Positions 11,601-23,432 of a DNA stretch of 64,000 nt are shown piece by piece (the first letter of the stretch is position 1; the number at the start of each line of letters is the position of its first letter). The stretch is taken from NCBI RefSeq assembly GCF_901933205.1, contig NC_044585.1:7130001-7194000 (forward strand). The letters are read 5' to 3'. The translations under genes and the position numbers were made by a program. This DNA comes from Camarhynchus parvulus (lineage: Eukaryota > Chordata > Aves > Passeriformes > Thraupidae). Below the pieces are notes generated by a model. It saw only the letters and a list, made by a program, of their open reading frames with translations, made no database searches and was not told where the DNA came from.

Positions 11601-14600
11601 TTGAGCCTTTTTAGGGTGTTGAACAATTCCAGACCCTGACACTCTTATCTGCCTTTTTTCCCCTTTGTTATACAACAAATAATTCCTAAAGGACTGTTAC
11701 ATGTGTTAAAGACATTGGAGTAGCTGCTTCTCAGATCTTCCAAACATGAAAGTCAGGTCAAGGTGGATGAGAAGAGCTGGGTATTAAATGCTATGAGACA
11801 CTTGTGTTAAGAGAGGGGTTGTGAGTATCATCATCATGGCTATTCACAGAATTGTAACAAGCAGAACATTTGTGTTTTGTGAAGACCTGTTCAGATTGTT
11901 CTGTATATTGAAGGTCCCTGAGCCATCACTACTAGAATGTCCTGTTCACTACATAAAACAGAGAAAGCTGGTGTGTGTATTGATATTTAGGCATGGTACA
12001 GGCACTGGCCAATTGCACTTAGAGAATTCTATTTCACTGGAGGGAAATTAGATATCTAAAATCAGCCATTTCCTCTTAGATTTTTTGCTTCATATAGACT
12101 TGGCAGTCTCTTTTGCCTCCATTTATTTGAACACTAAACATGCTACAGAAACAAGTCACCATGTGGTAAGTTAGAACTGGCAGCACATCATCTTCTCCAT
12201 GGTAACTCCCCATGTGCTGGGTCTTGTTCCCCAGTCACTGACTCCCACCACAGGGCAGCTGTTTCGTGTTAACTGGGATGATGTAGTCAGTCACTTTTGT
12301 TGGTGGCAGGCCTCTCTTGCTCTCTTCATGCTCTTGTCCATTAGTGCTTAAAAAATTCCTGATTTTTTTAATGCATCTTCTCCTTTTGCTCACTAATTAT
12401 TGGGTTTTTTTAATTGCTGCTTAATTATTACATCCACTGAAATAAATTGAAGTTCTTACCTAGATTCTGACACATTCTTAAATCATAATCTGGAAGTGGG
12501 AAGATTTTTAAGCCTTGTTCTTAGGTTACTGTTTATTTTAATGATGACTGTTGCACAATTCATCAGGTACGTGGTTGAGCCCAAGAAGAAGCAAGCTGTG
12601 AGTGTGAAGCCTCCTTTCCTGAGACCGGACTTGTCCGAGCGACAGATCACGGTGAAGATCAGCGACAACGGCATCCAGGCCAACCTCAACCGCAGCAAGG
12701 TGAGGGAATCTCCAAGCTCTGCTTTTGGAGGGCAGGGATTGAGCATTATCAAGCCTGGGAATGAGTCTGTCACTGACAAATCTCTTTGAGATGATGCAGA
12801 AACTGGAGTTTGAGTCCTTGTCGTGTACTTCATACTCTGAAAGTAACACAGGTTCAGTAACAGCAGCTGTTGATCCAGTAACAGGCAGCTCTGGCATGGA
12901 ATCGCTCTGGACTTCTTTTGGAAGAGTTGCCTGTTCTTTGCAGTAGTTAATTTCTGTCCCAAGAGCTGTCACCTCTTCGTGTTCAAATTAATTTTAATGA
13001 ACCCTTGTACCACCAGACCACGTCAGCTGTTCTACTTCAGAGAATGCTCTGAGCTTCCAGGCTGCAGGTAGGCTTGTGGTCCAGGGCAAGGAATATTGAC
13101 TCAGAAGCTGAGTTCTCTTTTCAGTTTCTCCTGTCATGAATAATAAAGAAGGATTTATTTAGTCCCATAAAAAGTGGTGGATCCAAACGAAGCCAACTTG
13201 CAAGATTTTTGTGGACAGTTACTTCCTTTGGAAGTAACTTTGGATAGTTACTTGCTGAGAGCTACCTGGAATGTTGCTGAAAAATGCTAGAAAGCACTAT
13301 TGTCTTCTACCACATATTAATTAGCATGATGATTATAGTACTTAGCCTGCCAAGAAGACCAGGATAGTGCATTTAAATTTCTACTGGCTGGTTATGACAA
13401 TGCTAATTTTACATGTGACAGTCCTTGCCTGCAGTGGATGCTAAATCTTGTTTGTCATTATGGGTATAGGTAGTTTTGGTTATTTGGTACATCCAGCACT
13501 CTGCCACATGCTGTTATTTAACCAAGTTTCATGTAATGATTGATTTTTTTTTTAATCTTTTTCAGTCTAAAATCAGCCTGGAAGGTCTGGAGGATAATAG
13601 TATGGATGTGCAACCACCTCTCCCACCCAAAGGAGATCCAAGCAAGTACTCTGAGCTAAAAGGGCAGCTGGGCACAAGTGAAGGTATAGTTGCATGATCA
13701 GTTTTATTTTTATTTATAAGAAACTATTTTAGCCTCTTGAAAATGTTTCTTGTATTCTTTCAAAACATGGGATCTAGGTGAAGGATTTTTTTCTATTTAT
13801 AAGATTTCCAGACTAGGGGAGTTAACAGAAGGAAAGTGAGAGAAAAGCCAGCTTGAAGTGGTTTATTCAAGCCTAGGTTGAATTTTTCATGTCAGTTTTG
13901 CAGTGTTTATAAACTCTTTCAAACCCCTTCTTAAATCAAAATTTTAAATATAAATGTCTAAGGAATCTAAGGAATCAGAAATATTAGCATGACATTCTTA
14001 GTCATTGCAAAATGAATTATTTCATTTGTAAGAATGTGAACTTTATGCTTTGATACTATTAAAAAACTCCTTTTTTTCAGACAGAACTAGTAGCTGAATT
14101 CAACCCAAACATTTAGTATTTCAAATTAGAAATTAGGCAAAATTTCTACTTGCCAAAACATGTCACCCCATTCAATATATTCTGTCTTGTTTCTTCTTTT
14201 CTGTAGATGGCTGATGTGGCAGCAATGTGCTGTTACTGCCATAGGGACCCTTTTGGTGGAATGCTACACAAAAGTACTGCAAGTTCTGTTCTCTCCAGAA
14301 CAGATCCGTTTGCAGAGCACAATGGATGGCAGTGAATCACGGCTGACAGCTTTGTGTCCACGCACATTTTAACAGAAAGTCCTTTTTTTTTCTTTTGCAG
14401 AAGGTGGCCTCTCACCCAAACTGATCAGCCCTCCCACTCCTGCCATGTACAAATACCGACCAGCTTTCAGCAACAATCCCAAAGTCCACTACCACGCCAC
14501 GGCCGAGCAGGTGAGCGCGCCCACGAGCTTCTGCCCCAGCTAGTGCAGGCAGTGTGGAGCTGAGGAGGAATTCACTGCAGGGCTCCAGCGAGTGCCAGAG

Positions 14601-17600
14601 TGTAAAAGTAAATAACAAAGCTTGGCACTGTTGTGTGACAGTGTATTATTTTCACTGTGCTCCTTATGGAAACATGTCTGGTTTCACAGCTTCCCCCTGC
14701 TGACACGTCTGTCCCTCTGCCAGGCGTGCGCTCCAGTGTCTCGGCCTCATCCTAGGGTGCTGGGAAGTGTCACCTCCTGTTGCCTTCTCCTGGCAGAGGC
14801 GCCACCTCACATTCCCTTCAGAGGGAGCCGGGCATGCTGAGTGCTTCTCTAGATCAGACCCTTTAGCCAACACTCAGTGTACTCACCGATTCCTTAAGAT
14901 GTCAGCTTGCAACATAGGAAAAACTTTTAAAGCATCCCAGGAGATATTTTAGTGAAAATTAACAGAGGGCTCCTTATGTTTGACCTTCCTTAGCACTTAT
15001 TCAGTGCATTTGGGTTATATGGAAAAAAACACCTTCCTAACTCCTGGCATCGTTTTCACCAATCAAGAAAACTAAGGTCCAAACAATTAGACAGATTTGC
15101 TGTGGAATTTTGACAGTTTATTCTTTTGCTTAAAAGTTATGAAACTTATTTCTCATGGATTTATTGCAAATATTCCTTGGCCCCTGGGACCTGAGAACAG
15201 CATTTGGAAAATCACTGGTCTAACTTGTATATTTGCAATATGTATCCAAGTCTTCATGCACCAGTGGAGACATCCTTAAAAACACATACCACACACAGTG
15301 CAGTTTTCTTAAAATTAATTTCATCAGGTCCTTCAGTATCACTGCTGGAATAACAAGAAGGGGGTGATAGGAAGGAGTATTATGAAAGAAGTAAGGAAAG
15401 GAAAATATGGTAGATAAAAACAATTGACTGTTGCAACACTGTAATAAGACGGAATGTTCCTTAAATGGTGAGGAAAGCTTTCCCTGAATCCTCCTCATTT
15501 TGAAAAGAAAGATGGTGATAGATAGGGGAATTGCAGCTATGACCAAGTTTAAGTTTTTGTCTTACTGCAGTAATGGTAAATCTTATTCTCTGGATTTGTC
15601 CACTTAATAAAGAAAAAAGCGGCTTATGAGAGGGAACACAAGAACAGTGTGTTCACTGTATCCAAAAAGTTTAATATCCTATCATTTTCATTTTATTACA
15701 TGAAAAATGGCTTGACATCCAGTTCAAAATAGTCTATTTACAGGCATCATGTAGCAATTTTGAGCTGTGGAAGCCACAGCATTCTGAGTCATAATGCCAA
15801 AAGTCAGAGAGCCAAGGAAGGTAGGCTTGTTGTGTTCATTGAGGGCACAGCCAGAGATGCAATATAGATACAGGGCAGGTTCTGATTAGGCCAGGGGACT
15901 GGGCAGTGCTGTGAAGTGATAACAGGGAACAGCACCTTCACTCTCAGGGTTGCTGTTTCAATCCTAACTCAAAACAGTTCTGTTGCTGTTGCTGACTGGT
16001 GTGCAAGCTCTGGGGCCTTGTTCAGTTTTATAGGAGTCACAACTCTCTAGTAGTCAGCTGGGAGTATCATAAAATGGGGTTCACGTGGTGAGCTGATAGG
16101 AGGGCATGGATTTGTCTGCCAAGCCTAAGTAGGAGGTAGAGAGGGAAAGAGACTGGGCTGTGTGAGGAATGCCATGGTGTCTGTTCTGTGTCAGTTCTAC
16201 AGCCTGTCAGTGTAATTCTGCTTTTGAGCAGTGAAAGCTGCTAGGAAGAGGCATTGGGGCACAAGGAGAAGTAGCACAAATATACTTAAAAGCTACGTCA
16301 TTGCTCTCATCCTCCTTTACAGGCTGTCACTTGGTCTCCTTTTTCCAGAGAAGGCCAAATTTAGCACCATGCTCTAGAAGAGACTGAGCTGTTCTGCATA
16401 TTTCCCTATCTTCTAGCTGAAAGGAAAAAAGCTTCTTAAAAACATCCACAATAAACCAGGTGTTTGTCATTCAGTTTATTCTTTTCAATAGTTTTCCTTT
16501 AAGAGAAACTAAAGAACAAGCTGTGCCAACTGCATTTCTGATTAAATATGTGACTGATAATAACTCTTTGTTTGCACAGCCAGTGTAGCCAATTTATTGT
16601 GCATTATGGAAACTCTTCCTTAAAAATAACAGTGAAAACTATTTGCTTAGCACAGAATGGCATTTTAAGTGAACAGAACTCTGAGCAATTTTCACAGAGT
16701 AAAACAAAGTGAAGTCCTATCTGTTTTTAGAGCACATAAATAAAGGATGGGCTTTGTTTCCTTTCCTTTTCTGATGTGGCCACTTTCTCCTACACAGGCA
16801 ATAAAAAAGAGAAAATTGCTTCATTTCATTGTCTCAGTGGTGGGAAGGAGCCTCTCTGCTTTAATTAAAGCTAAGTGCCTAATTTTGAAGACCTATGACC
16901 AGAAATTCAGAATTACTGAATATTCATAGTGCAGAGTAGAGTGGATAAGAGTGTGCTGGTCCCCAGCGTGTTGAAATGAAGCTCAAAATATTTCTGTCTC
17001 AGCACACAAGACCAGACATCCCTCAACTCAAGAGCTATTTGTAGAAAATGTGAAGTGCAGTGCTTTTTCCAAGGGCAGTATTATCAGATAACAATCTGAT
17101 TTACCTTGACTGAGACTTGAGTCTCAGCTTGGGTCTCATTCAGTGTCCATGTATTATGTTACTTTTTTCTGTCAATATTATTTAGCAACTCCTCCTTGGT
17201 TCTAAGGTGCTAATCCATATGTTGAACAGGAGTCAGGAGATTTTCTTGTAATGAACCTGGGCTGACAGTCAGAGGGAAGACCTTCAGCTCTGTCCTTCTC
17301 ATGCACTTACCAAGAGAGAAAACCTGTACTTTTTCACTGGCTTTTGTTTCTCATTCTCACCTCTGTTTTAGATCACCTTGCAGGAGGGACACAGTCAAGG
17401 GGCTCTGATAGAAGAGGATGGCAGGAGCCTTGATTACCAGTCCGAACCCAGCTTGGACATCCCCAGCTACCGGAAGAGCTCCCTCCATAAGACCTATCAG
17501 TCTTCCCCACTCCAGATAGATTCCTTTGCCATCAATTCACGATCCCTGAGCCTGAAATCTGCTGGCAGGAGAGGGACAGACAAAGTGCCCCTTCATCCAA

Positions 17601-19928
17601 TAAAGTCCGAAGGAGCGGCTTCCACCCCTTACAAAAGCATCTTTTCTCCCAATTCCCTGTCAAACAGAAATGGGAGTCTTTCCTATGACAGTTTGCTGAA
17701 CCCCATGTCTCCCTCGGGGAGGAAGTGCATTGCCCATTCTGCAGTCAGCTCTGTTGGGTACCACTCCCCATATTTGTCAGCCAAAATGTGCCACCTCCGG
17801 GGCAGCGAGCTGCAGCGCCAGCCCCCGCAGAGCTTCAGCCCGGTGCTGGGCAGCCCGGCCCCGCATCAGCGAGACCCCTCCCCAGTGCGCTACGATAACC
17901 TCTCCAAGACAATTATGGCATCCATCCAGGAAAGGAAAGAGATGGAAGAGAGGGAGAAGCTCCTCCACTCGCACCCTGACTCGGTGTTTGCAGACTCAGG
18001 TGTCTATGACACGCCCAGCTCCTACAGCCTTCAGCAAGTGAGCACGCTCTCGGAAGACCCGCGCAGCATGGCCATGAGATACGGATCCAGGGACAATCTG
18101 ATGGCTGCCACCAGCTTTAGCACAAGGAACCCTATACTGCAGTCCTCAGTGTCTTCACTCTCAAGTGCAATGACAAGAGCCCCAAGGACTTCCACAACCT
18201 CTCTGCAAGCTGATTTAGCCAATAATAATGTGCAGTCCCATCAAGCACTACAGGGCAGGGTGAGCAATGGCTCCTACAAATCCCCAGGCCACCAGGTCCC
18301 ATCATCCCCCACAGGGATGCCTAGGTCACCCTCTTACGGAGGCCCGAAGGCTGTGTCATTTGTAAACACTGTGGAAATCACAGAGGTGCAGTCAGTGGGA
18401 GCACAGAGGTATGTACTGCTTGAGGGGCTGAGAGCACTGGGAATCTGCTTGTGAGCGAGGGCTGGAGCTGGAGCTGCGCTGGAGGCACACCCTGAGGAGG
18501 TGTTTGCTGTGGGCCATGATGGTGGGAGGTTTGTGGGTGCTCTTCAGTTCTGTCACACCCCCGCAGCAACCTCATCATGACAAAATGTTTGCACTTCTGC
18601 TGTACCTTGAGCTGCAGGTGGTCAGTTTTGCTGTAAATTCATAGTGATATGGTCATAGTCATAGCTGAACTGGGGAATTACTTCCAAGGTGTGAGGCAGA
18701 TTATTCCTCCCCTTAGGCACAAAAGGGTAGAACTGTTCTACTTTGCAGCCTGAAGGGAGGCTGACCCAGACGTTGCACGGATACAGAGGCAGAGCTGGGA
18801 TCCTACTTGTGCAACATACTCTCCACTGAGGGAAACAGGCTGAGATCCTGGTGCTTGGCATTGACAGCTCTGTATTTAGCAGTGTTGAGTGTCCATAGTA
18901 CAAAACTGCTGACAAAAGCACAGAGCTTCATGATATTACCTTAAGGCCTTTCTGCTTCCTTCCTTTCTGTGAGAAAGCTTGAAGAGAAAGGATTTGCTGT
19001 GCTAAAAGCCTCAGTAACTGCCACCTGAGCAAGATGCTCAGCTGCAGCTACTGCACGTGCTTCTGTTTTCCTTCTGGAAGCTATGGAGCTTGCAAAGCTT
19101 GAAAAGATCATGATCCTGCTGAGGATGCAGTACTTCAGCTTAGTTGGGACCTCGAGGGCTGCTCTTCAGAAATATCTGTTTCCTTTGTCTCTGGTACTTA
19201 CTGTGCTATGCTGGCCTCTGGTTAAGGTCCCAGGTTTCTCTATCCTGTTATGCAACAGTTTTGGAAAACTTACTGAAATGTGGGAGAACCATTATTGTAG
19301 ACCTCCTGAAGTTAAGTGCAAACAAGTTGTTTCAGAGATGAGCAACAAGTTTTGTTTACCTGGATATTTAACTGGGAAATGTTTTTTCTGAGAATTTATT
19401 TCTGATTTTAAAACAGTTTGGCTTAAGGTCAGTGGTGAGCAGTGGTAACAGTTAAAACTCTCCTGTGTCCTACAAATGCCTATGCAATTAGTTTGGAACA
19501 ACAAAGCATTTAAGCAAGTAATTAAATTAACAAATATTACTCAGGCATGGTCCACTAACCTAATGGCCAAATTAATTCTCTCATTTCAGTGGCTTTTCAT
19601 TGAATGCACTGGCTTCAACCAGCTTGCTCCCAGGCTTGAATATTTTGCAATGCTGGGAACTCAGGGTGACAGGGGTAATTGTTTATTCTGAATGAAGCCA
19701 TTCTGTATCACACTTTATCACTAATATTGCATCTTTTGATATTTCTTTTGATGCAGGGATGACATGCAGTTGAAGACACCTCACAGTAAAATAAATGGAC
19801 AGCCAAAAGGAATAGCCAGGTTGGGTTCAACATCAAGTTCCCAGGGGACGCCAGTCAGCCCTGCTAGACACTCTAATGTTAAGAAGGTGTCTGGAGTTGG
19901 TGGAACAACCTATGAAATTTCAGTGTAA
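2534..19928 (+). CDS. ZDHHC8: ZDHHC8 palmitoyltransferase, exons 3-11 (5' truncated by window edge)
   Basis: Protein S-acyltransferase of the DHHC family, which transfers palmitate to cysteines of membrane-associated substrates from a polytopic membrane position (Golgi/plasma membrane, neuronal in mammals). Coding segments: 2534-2691, 6162-6334, 7487-7589, 10848-10939, 12567-12699, 13566-13683, 14401-14510, 17372-18408, 19757-19928. All junction phases agree and give about 697 codons. Visible features, in order: acidic DEDED stretch; zinc-binding cysteine-rich domain (WCATC...[10 protein letters not shown]); catalytic DHHC at 6168-6179; two further membrane segments; the TTNE motif; a long Ser/Pro-rich cytosolic tail; and C-terminal EISV, a PDZ ligand. 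Within the DHHC5/8 pair, the tail sequence (for example [33 protein letters not shown]) follows ZDHHC8 rather than ZDHHC5. Human ZDHHC8 is 765 aa; about 76 N-terminal residues are missing here. Confidence 0.96.
2692..6161 (+). other. ZDHHC8: ZDHHC8 intron 3
   Basis: Begins at donor GTAACG; the 51-bp minisatellite starts a few bases inside it. The rest is AT-rich and unremarkable, with small local duplications (a CTGCTGTGAATTGTT pair near 4210-4250 and a TTCAAA-TGGACTCATT pair near 5735-5770). The acceptor at 6160-6161 follows a CT-rich tract (TTTCCCTATCTCTCCCTTTC). Confidence 0.8.
2701..2846 (+). repeat. GC-rich minisatellite, 51-bp unit
   Basis: Tandem array of 51-bp units starting at 2734, 2785 and 2836 (the last truncated), preceded by a shortened first copy at 2703-2733 that lacks about 20 internal bases. 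The two full units are essentially identical. The unit is 17 codons long and free of stops on both strands, which explains the overlapping open frames here. Array length may vary between individuals. Confidence 0.93.
6162..6334 (+). CDS. ZDHHC8: ZDHHC8 exon 4 (catalytic DHHC)
   Basis: Starts GAT TTT GAC CAT CAC TGC, giving the catalytic tetrad DHHC at 6168-6179, then [16 protein letters not shown] and a hydrophobic membrane segment ending HTTIT. It ends two bases into a Thr codon at the donor GTATCCTT, which is a U12-type 5' splice site. Confidence 0.97.
6335..7486 (+). other. ZDHHC8: ZDHHC8 intron 4, U12-type GT-AG intron
   Basis: The 5' splice site reads GTATCCTTCC, matching the minor-spliceosome consensus RTATCCTT at all eight positions. 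Near the 3' end TTCTTTAACC (about 7467-7475) differs by one base from the U12 branch-site consensus TTCCTTAAC, and its A lies about 14 bases before the exon. No polypyrimidine tract sits next to the acceptor (TTGGATACAG), as expected for U12 introns. A CR1 insertion fills much of the intron. If the intron is retained, the frame stops at TGA 6372-6374, soon after the DHHC exon. Confidence 0.85.
6905..7397 (+). mobile_element. CR1 LINE 3' fragment
   Basis: Matches the avian CR1 3' region: the GTTCAGCCTGGAGATGAGAAGGCT stretch, GCCCAGAGAAGCTGTGGCTGCC, GTCCAAGGCCAGGTTGGA and the terminal GGTCCCTTCCAACCCAAACC followed by ATTCTATGAC. It is 5' truncated, in sense orientation with ZDHHC8, and ends about 70 bases upstream of the intron 4 branch site. 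The left boundary is approximate. Confidence 0.93.
7487..7589 (+). CDS. ZDHHC8: ZDHHC8 exon 5 (last membrane segment, TTxE motif)
   Basis: Completes the split Thr codon, then encodes [29 protein letters not shown] and TTNEQ. This is the fourth membrane helix and the conserved TTxE motif that packs against the active site in DHHC enzymes. It ends in phase 0 at donor GTAAGA. Confidence 0.97.
9275..9345 (+). mobile_element. MIR-like SINE fragment
   Basis: The order TTAGAGCACCAGACC ... CTCCTGGCTTTGCCACT follows the MIR core (TTAGAGCACAGACT ... CCAGCTCTGCCACTT). It is short and diverged, so family assignment rests on this ordered match only. Confidence 0.4.
9815..9945 (-). mobile_element. MIR-like SINE fragment, reverse orientation
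   Basis: Reads as the reverse complement of MIR: GAGAAAATGGGCACAGAGA, then TTTGCC, then GCACAAGTCAGCGTGAGCCCAGGATTGAA, parallel to the family's AAATGAGGCACAGAGA ... CTTGCCC ... GGCAGAGCCAGGATTCAAA. It is an old, diverged copy. Confidence 0.5.
10848..10939 (+). CDS. ZDHHC8: ZDHHC8 exon 6
   Basis: Encodes [20 protein letters not shown] and [11 protein letters not shown]. This is the juxtamembrane segment with the NPFT and CC residues conserved in DHHC5/8. It ends two bases into an Arg codon at donor GTAAGA. Confidence 0.97.
10940..12566 (+). other. ZDHHC8: ZDHHC8 intron 6
   Basis: AT-rich intron with no recognised repeat or exon. The acceptor TTCATCAG (12559-12566) has only a weak pyrimidine tract. 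Confidence 0.8.
12567..12699 (+). CDS. ZDHHC8: ZDHHC8 exon 7
   Basis: Encodes [21 protein letters not shown] and [20 protein letters not shown] ending NRSK. Phase enters at the last base of the Arg codon and leaves at phase 0, donor GTGAGG. YVVEP matches ZDHHC8, while QITVKI.DNGIQ is closer to ZDHHC5, so the shared ancestral state seems retained. Confidence 0.96.
12700..13565 (+). other. ZDHHC8: ZDHHC8 intron 7
   Basis: No gene or clear repeat. A small imperfect duplication around TAGTTACTT is visible near 13218-13256. It ends with a T-rich tract and TTTTTCAG. Confidence 0.75.
13566..13683 (+). CDS. ZDHHC8: ZDHHC8 exon 8
   Basis: Encodes [39 protein letters not shown]. The PPLPPK proline motif is conserved in ZDHHC8. 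It ends one base into a Glu codon at donor GTATAG. Confidence 0.95.
13684..14400 (+). other. ZDHHC8: ZDHHC8 intron 8
   Basis: AT-rich, no feature recognised. It ends in a run of T and TTTTGCAG at 14393-14400. Confidence 0.75.
14401..14510 (+). CDS. ZDHHC8: ZDHHC8 exon 9
   Basis: Encodes [20 protein letters not shown] and [17 protein letters not shown]. The [13 protein letters not shown] core is the family signature in this part of the tail. It ends in phase 0 at donor GTGAGC. Confidence 0.96.
14511..17371 (+). other. ZDHHC8: ZDHHC8 intron 9
   Basis: Long intron without recognisable exon or young repeat. It ends with a pyrimidine tract and CTGTTTTAG before 17372. Confidence 0.75.
17372..18408 (+). 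CDS. ZDHHC8: ZDHHC8 exon 10 (large cytosolic tail exon)
   Basis: The 1037-bp exon encodes most of the Ser/Pro-rich tail: [97 protein letters not shown] and [12 protein letters not shown]. These blocks align in order with human ZDHHC8. It starts in phase 0 at ATC after TTTTAG and ends two bases into an Arg codon at donor GTATGT. Local GC is raised over neighbouring introns, as expected for coding sequence. Confidence 0.97.
18409..19756 (+). other. ZDHHC8: ZDHHC8 intron 10
   Basis: No exon or classified repeat seen. The acceptor is TTGATGCAG, ending at 19756. Confidence 0.75.
19757..19928 (+). CDS. ZDHHC8: ZDHHC8 exon 11 (C-terminus, PDZ ligand)
   Basis: Completes the Arg codon and encodes [37 protein letters not shown] and [15 protein letters not shown], with stop TAA at 19926-19928. 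The [15 protein letters not shown] end is shared by DHHC5 and DHHC8, and EISV is a class II PDZ-binding tail. Confidence 0.97.
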
Positions 19929-20601
19929 AATAAAATGAATTAAAAACAAAGAGCCATCCACTCAGCCAGCCATGAAGCTAGGAGCACTGTGAAGACTCAA
20001 ACAACAACAAAGAAGGAGCAGCAGCAGTCGGCCACTCTCCTTTTCTTGTTTTGGGTTTGTTCTGTTTTCATCTTTCTCTTTTGGCCAAAAACCAGCTGCA
20101 GCCTTATTCTTGAGGGAATAATACAATTGTACAGTCTATCAGACTCTTCCTGAACCGACAGGCGGGAACTGGCTATGACCTAAGACCACACCAAGAGGAA
20201 TTCCTTCCTGCAAGAGAGCGCTAAAGCCATTGTGTGCATGTCTGTCCAACCACTCTGTTGTGTACCAGTTGTGCTGTGAAACAGTTCAGTCAGCCAGGAT
20301 CAGTCAGTTCTCCCATGCCCCTTCCCAGTTCTTCTGGCCAGCGATGTGTCTGGCAGGAGTCAGAGGACCAACTGCTGTTTTCCTGCTGACATGGAAAGTG
20401 GGGTTCCTGCACTGGGCAGGAGCTTCTCCTCGTCCCCTGGGCACTGCAGCTCAGGTTCCTCCTCCTGGGAAGGAACAAGGCAAGGCCACTTGGGCTGCAG
20501 ACACCATGTCTTCTTTAAAAGCCTCCCTGGTCCTGGATGGGGGCAGGAGAAAGGATAGCAACAGCTTCTCCCTGTCTGCCATTGGCCTCCCTGCGTGTGA
20601 A

Positions 20602-20627
20602 GTTGTGTGTGTGTGTGCGCGTGTTTG
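20602..20627 (+). repeat. GT dinucleotide run
   Basis: A short GTGTGTGTGTGTGCGCGTGT run in the putative 3'UTR. Confidence 0.8.
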
Positions 20628-22179
20628 TCTCCATGGAAAAGGACCGCAACACTGGCGAGGATCTGCCACTCTGACCTCCTGCTCCCTCTGGGTTTGAAAG
20701 GCTTCTCTGACCCGGCAACAAAACCAAGCAGATAAGAAAAGAAATGTTCAGATGGAAACATATTTTAAACAGCCATCAGCTGCTTTCCCTGCACCCTCTT
20801 TACCTGTTGGATTTAGGCAATAACAGAGTTTACTGCCTTGCCCTGGTGCCGTCAGTGTAATCCCGCAGCAAGGTTATCATAAGCTGTCGAATTTACAGTG
20901 TGTGTAACTGAGCCGAGCGTGCATCTAAAGGATATAAATTTTCTGTCTGCCTAATTACTAGCACATTCCCTCTGGTCTTCAATACTGTTAGACAAAGGAT
21001 TTTCAATTTGGGTTTTCCCCCCCTGGGGAACAACTTTTTAAAATAATATCAATCAAATCTATTTAACATTCTGAGGTTTCTTTTTCCTGTCTCCAGAAAA
21101 CTACATTTACTTTGTTGGATTTAAAGACAACTTTACCATAAAAAAACAAGAAAGGGGTGCATTACTTTTGTCAAAAATATGAGGACTCTGGCAAAGCTAA
21201 TTTTGGGACAAATGGATTTTTATTTCTCTATTCCTTATCTCCTTTTCCTTACCATTCAGTTACCACCTCAGAAGTCAAAAGTACTGAGATCTGGACCAAT
21301 GCTAACCTGCCAGATCATGTGTGCAATTAAGAATATCCTGAGCGACTGTTGCCAAAGTCACTAAAAATTATTATTTATCACTGAGCCAGTCAGCATACAA
21401 GACCTCGACTTCCCACCTGGTTCTCTTGGTGAATAGTTTTGATTAGAGATCTAAATCCATCATTTTTCAGGATATTCGTTTCAAGGGGTTAAATCCTTTT
21501 CAGTCCTTGACTATAATGGAAAGCTCTCCAGGTATTTGGTAGCAATTCAGAATGTGTTAACAATATCCTATTTGTTTTCATGTATGTTGAGGTTAATTAT
21601 TCCAGAAGGCAAATATTGACCTTAATTTTGCCTGGTTACAATTTATATTTTGATTTGATGAATCTTGACATCTGCTGCAATACATGGTTATTATGTCCCT
21701 TGTATATCACATTATTTTTTGGAGACAAAGGTTGAAGAGAACATAAGAAAGTTAATCATCTCTCTGTGTAAGGCTCTGTGTTATGTTCTTTGCCTGAAGG
21801 AAGAAATGTGGAAAGCAATGCATCTGCAATAGGCTAAAGTTCTGAGAGAGTGAAGTAGAAATCAGTGTGCATTTTATTGCCTTGGTGATATTTTAAATGC
21901 CTGGTGTAGCGATATTGCAGAGCAGAGAAGCAATAGTCTTTCTGTGCAGATTTGCTCGCTGGCATGTAGAACATTATCTTTAGTTGGAGGCACCATGGTA
22001 CCAGAAGGATGCTGGCAAACTGGATCAGGTATAGATGGAGCAATATATATTAAAGAACTGGATGGACTGGCTAATGAGAAGATTTAAAGGGCTAAAACAT
22101 GCCACTGGCTAAGCAATGAAGTGGAAATCGAGTATCATAATTTTAAAAATATGTTACTTAAAAGTTATAAAACCAAAGG

Positions 22180-22405
22180 TAAATCCAAGGGTTGTCACTG
22201 GTAACCAATGCTCTACATTTAGAATGGGGCAGAAAAGATGGAGAGGAAGGGGCAGTGAATAGTCTTCCAAGCAGAGTTTTGGACAAACTGTTTAGGACAG
22301 TCAAACTGTATTTGGACAAGTCATTAAAAAATTTCTGTGAGAGGTGAGTCTGTAGGGACAAGGGGTAGACCAGATGGCCTTACAGATTTCTTCCATCTTT
22401 AACTG
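22180..22405 (+). mobile_element. Old, diverged CR1-like 3' fragment
   Basis: The order GAATAGTCTTCCA ... TTTGGACAAGTCATTAA ... GGGTAGACCAGATGGCCTT ... TCTTCCATCTTTAACT parallels the older CR1 3' end (GAATAGCCTTCCA ... GACAAAG ... GGATGGACTGGATGACCT ... CTTCC..CTCTAACT). It is heavily diverged and its boundaries are approximate. Confidence 0.5.
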
Positions 22406-23335
22406 TTACTAATCTGCAGTCTACCCTGATGCTAACTCCTCAGGAAGATGCAGTACTTCTTTAAGGACTGGAATTCACTCTGGTGCATAGAGTATCACAA
22501 AATTACTTGTTTTTAAAGTATCATGTATGCCATATGTAAGCCCTGAAAAAGAGAGGGTAAGAAACACATGGGATTAGGGAGTGAGACAAGGGCACATTTT
22601 ATCATGTATCTTTGAATAAGTACATGAAATTCATGCAAGCAAGGCTGAAAATTTGCACCAATGTAATATTTGAGATTTGCATCCCAGTGATGCTCCACTT
22701 TGATCGTTCTTTCTCTTGCATTTATAAATGAAAAAGCTACTGAGGAACTTGAAGGGCCAAAGAGCCTTTGAAGTTAACTACATTAGTTCATGAGAGAATT
22801 TCTCAGTAAGACTAAACACAGTATTGTGTGTATAAAGCACTAATATCCAGGGTTATTTTGACATAGTTCACAAGGGGTAAGAGAGAAAAAAAGGATGCAC
22901 TGTGTCAGTACAGGTTCAGCAGTAAGGATTATGTATTTTGTGAGTAGTTTTGCCCACAGTTGAGAGACATTCAACTTTTTCATAGGTTTACAATGGTACC
23001 AAAGTATTTTTTTTTTCCTTTTGAGGTTTGCATTTAATTCAGTGCACGTAGCCTGGAGTAAATGATTCAGATTTTCTGAAAGAATAATCTAAGCAGAACT
23101 GTTAACAGGAGATTGCATGCAGCAAATCCAGCCTCATTTCCATCCAAGGCACTGAACCTGCAGCTATTTACTCATAAATGTAAGTGTCTGTTCCATAGTT
23201 CCTGTTGTGGGACTGGGGAACTATTTATTAAATCTAATTTTTGAGCAGAATCCAGCCCATATTAAAGCATAGTTCTTTAAGCAGTTTACAGATCAGCAGT
23301 AAGGTTCTTCTGTCAAGATACCCTGTTTTTACAGA

Positions 23336-23432
23336 CACTGCAGGCCAAATCTTCAGCTTGTATAAATTAGTGTGGCTCCATGAAAGCTCATTTAATTGAT
23401 GCTAATTTATAGTAGGTGGGGATCAGCCATGA
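23336..23432. repeat. Imperfect palindromic element
   Basis: The left arm (GGCCAAATCTTCAGCTTGTATAAATTAG) is an imperfect reverse complement of the right arm (CTAATTTATAGTAGGTGGGGATCAGCC), with the axis near 23385. It resembles old amniote palindromic repeats that begin GGCCAAAT and carry TGTAAATTAG-type cores. Family name not assigned. Confidence 0.5.

Noticed and set aside
12538..12972. Minus-strand ORFs opposite ZDHHC8 exon 7
   Set aside because: Antisense shadow of the coding exon and the adjoining intron.
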